From the NCBI RefSeq assembly GCF_006740045.1, contig NZ_AP019749.1, forward strand, positions 3,367,001 to 3,431,000: 64,000 nucleotides of DNA, written 5' to 3'. Origin of the DNA: Comamonas terrigena NBRC 13299 (lineage in GTDB: Bacteria > Pseudomonadota > Gammaproteobacteria > Burkholderiales > Burkholderiaceae_C). Both the position numbers and the translations under genes were made by a program. Of this stretch, positions 62,334-64,000 are shown piece after piece (the stretch's first letter is position 1; each line of letters opens with the position of its first letter). The notes beneath the pieces were generated by a model. It searched no databases. It was not told the origin of the DNA and was given only the letters and a program-made list of their open reading frames with translations.

Positions 62334-64000
62334 GCCGCGCCCTCCTGCACCTGAGCGGATGCTGGCGCTGGGCCTTGTTCCGGGGTTTGGGCTTGGGTTG
62401 GGATTGGGGTTTGCGTTTGCAGCTGCACCACCCGGTCCATGCGGGCAGCCAGCAGCGGATCGTGGGTGGCCACCACCAGGGTGCGGCCCTGGGCCAGCTG
62501 CAGCAGCGCCTGCGTGACCTGCGCGGCCGTGGCGGGGTCGAGGTGTGCCGTGGGTTCGTCCACCAGCAGCACGCCAGCATGGGGGGCGGCCACGGCCAGG
62601 CGTGCCAGAGCCAGGCGCACGGCTTCGCCGCCTGACAGGCCTTGCCCGCCTTCGCCCAGGCTGCTGCTGGGCCGTGCCTGCAGCACCGTGCCCAGGCCGG
62701 CCTGCTGCAAGGCCGGGGCAATGTCTGCCCCTGCCACATCGGGGCGGTCCAGGCTGATATTGCGCGCCACCGAACCGGCGAACACATGTGGGTGCTGGCC
62801 CATCCAGGCCATGCGACGGCGCAGCGCCGGGGCCGAGGCATCGGCCATGGGCACGCCATCGACCAGCACCTGCCCTTGGTCTGTGGGCAACAGGCCGGCG
62901 ATCTGGGCCAGCAGCAGCGATTTGCCGCTGCCGCTGGCACCCCACAGGGCCACATGCTCACCCGGCTGGATGTCCACATCCACCGGCACCAGCGGCGTGG
63001 CGGCCGCCGACCCGGGCAGTTGCAGCGCCTGCAGGGTCACGCGGGCGGGGGCAGCTTGCGCAGTGGAAGCGACCTCCGCCAGCGCACCCGGCAGAGGCTG
63101 GGCACCACAGGCCATGTGCTGCAAGGTCTGCAGCGCGGCGGTGCCGGCGGCGCGGTCGTGCCAGACGGCGGAGAGTTCGCGCAGCGGGTCAAAGAAGGCC
63201 GGGGCCAACAGCAGCACAAACAGGGCTTCGCCCAGGCTCAGCCGGCCCTGCCAGGTGCCGAACTCCAGATAGCCCAGCAGGTGAAAGCCCACATACACGG
63301 CCACCATGGCCACGCCCAGCGCGGCAAACAGCTCCAGCACAGCAGAGGACAGAAAGGCGATGCGCAGCACGCGCATGGTGCGCTGGCGCAGCGATTCGGC
63401 ATGGGCCCGCAGGCGCTGCGCTGTGGAATCCACCGCACCCAGGGCGCGCAAGGTGGTCAGGCCCCGCAGGCGATCCAGCAAAAAGGCATTCATCTGGCCC
63501 AGCTGCACCATGTGCGCCTCGCTGGCGGCCTGTGCACGCCAGCCCACGATGGCCATGAACAAGGGGATCAGCGGCGCGGCCACCAGCAGGATCAGGGCCG
63601 CCACCCAGGACTGCCAGGCCACGGCCAGCAGCAGCACCAGCGGCACCACGGTCGTGCGCCACATGGCCGTCTGGTAGCGCGACAGCCAGGGCACGATGGC
63701 TTCGGCCTGTTCGGCCACCGCACTGGCGGCCTGCCCAGACGGCGCGCGCTGCGTGTCCAGCGGCGAGCTGCTGGCCAGCTGCTGCACCACCTGGGCGCGC
63801 AGCGCCTGCAGCTGGGTGCGGGCAGCATCAAAGCTCAGCCGCATGCCACGGCCCTCGCAGACCGCCTTGGCCACCCCCAGCACCAGCAGGCCCAGTGCCA
63901 GACGCCCGACTTCGGCGGCCCGCCCTTCGGCAATCCACTGCACGGCGACCGCCAGCAATGCCGCCTGAGGCAGCCACAGCAGCGACGCCAGCACCGACCA
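62330..64000 (-). CDS. cydD: Thiol ABC exporter subunit CydD (5' end outside window)
   Basis: The reading frame is open from the right edge at 64000 and ends with TGA at 62330 in an ATGA overlap with cydC. It has membrane segments, then the nucleotide-binding domain with Walker A GASGSGKSLL, the signature LSGGEAVRLALARLAV and Walker B LLVDEPTAHLD. The C-terminal tail is a short Gln/Pro/Thr-rich repeat (TPIPTQAQTPEQ). At least 557 residues are visible, so only about 20-30 N-terminal residues are probably missing. Confidence 0.93.
   Translation of the reverse strand, partial: WSVLASLLWLPQAALLAVAVQWIAEGRAAEVGRLALGLLVLGVAKAVCEGRGMRLSFDAARTQLQALRAQVVQQLASSSPLDTQRAPSGQAASAVAEQAEAIVPWLSRYQTAMWRTTVVPLVLLLAVAWQSWVAALILLVAAPLIPLFMAIVGWRAQAASEAHMVQLGQMNAFLLDRLRGLTTLRALGAVDSTAQRLRAHAESLRQRTMRVLRIAFLSSAVLELFAALGVAMVAVYVGFHLLGYLEFGTWQGRLSLGEALFVLLLAPAFFDPLRELSAVWHDRAAGTAALQTLQHMACGAQPLPGALAEVASTAQAAPARVTLQALQLPGSAAATPLVPVDVDIQPGEHVALWGASGSGKSLLLAQIAGLLPTDQGQVLVDGVPMADASAPALRRRMAWMGQHPHVFAGSVARNISLDRPDVAGADIAPALQQAGLGTVLQARPSSSLGEGGQGLSGGEAVRLALARLAVAAPHAGVLLVDEPTAHLDPATAAQVTQALLQLAQGRTLVVATHDPLLAARMDRVVQLQTQTPIPTQAQTPEQGPAPASAQVQEGAA

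Overview
The window is high-GC DNA that most resembles a betaproteobacterium of the Comamonadaceae (Comamonas/Delftia/Acidovorax type). I infer this from the many Bug (tripartite tricarboxylate transporter, TTT) receptors, the surE-pcm-nlpD block next to rluD, the GC-rich codon use and the CTGT-N8-ACAG LexA box. No rRNA, tRNA, CRISPR array or complete insertion sequence was seen.

Layout. 1-5.5 kb, minus strand: rluB (cut by the window edge), scpB with a very long 9-bp tandem repeat, rluD, then surE-pcm-nlpD ending in a clear terminator. 5.6-13.6 kb: a degenerate GGDEF protein, a lipoprotein gamma-glutamyltransferase, a lipoprotein phospholipase D/cardiolipin synthase, an AhpD-like protein, a DEAD-box helicase and an orphan HipB-like regulator. 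13.7-19 kb: a small membrane protein, glycerate kinase with a GntP permease, a GlxA-type AraC regulator and an unknown lipoprotein. 19.3-22.8 kb: a TauABC-like ABC transporter translationally coupled to an Asp/Glu racemase. 23.2-26.5 kb: glutathione-dependent formaldehyde oxidation (adhC, fghA) and a short-chain dehydrogenase.

26.7-32.1 kb is accessory DNA. It holds a membrane KAP-type P-loop NTPase, a small monooxygenase-fold gene and a strongly AT-rich island (about 29.76-31.92 kb). The island carries a two-gene operon: an unrecognised 273-aa protein followed by a two-TM protein of the putative phage abortive-infection (putAbiC) type. This is the best candidate for a little-described system. 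A decayed second copy of the monooxygenase gene lies on the far side of the island.

32.7-41.7 kb: a Bug receptor, a phosphonate locus (phnD-phnC-phnE, an iron alcohol dehydrogenase, phnX, a divergent LysR regulator) and a phosphoethanolamine-transferase-like membrane enzyme. 42.2-52.9 kb: an IclR-controlled catabolic cluster with five Bug receptors, two amidohydrolases of the pyrone-dicarboxylate/sugar-lactone type, an RraA-fold aldolase, a 2-hydroxyacid dehydrogenase and an SMP-30 lactonase. This cluster appears to sit inside a decayed extra copy of the adjacent radical SAM gene: its 3' remnant lies at 41.9-42.2 kb and its upstream remnant near 53.0 kb.

53.6-64 kb: the intact radical SAM gene with a near-perfect LexA box, rnk behind an attenuator-like leader, a GbsR/MarR regulator with its own palindrome, a DUF3014 protein, and the cydD-cydC-cydA-cydB-cydX operon for cytochrome bd oxidase, which runs in from the right edge and ends in a terminator.

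How parts work together: PhnDCE imports a phosphonate, the alcohol dehydrogenase may interconvert hydroxyethylphosphonate and phosphonoacetaldehyde, and PhnX releases phosphate. AdhC and FghA detoxify formaldehyde in sequence. CydDC exports thiols needed to mature CydABX. GntP and the glycerate kinase take up and phosphorylate a sugar acid.
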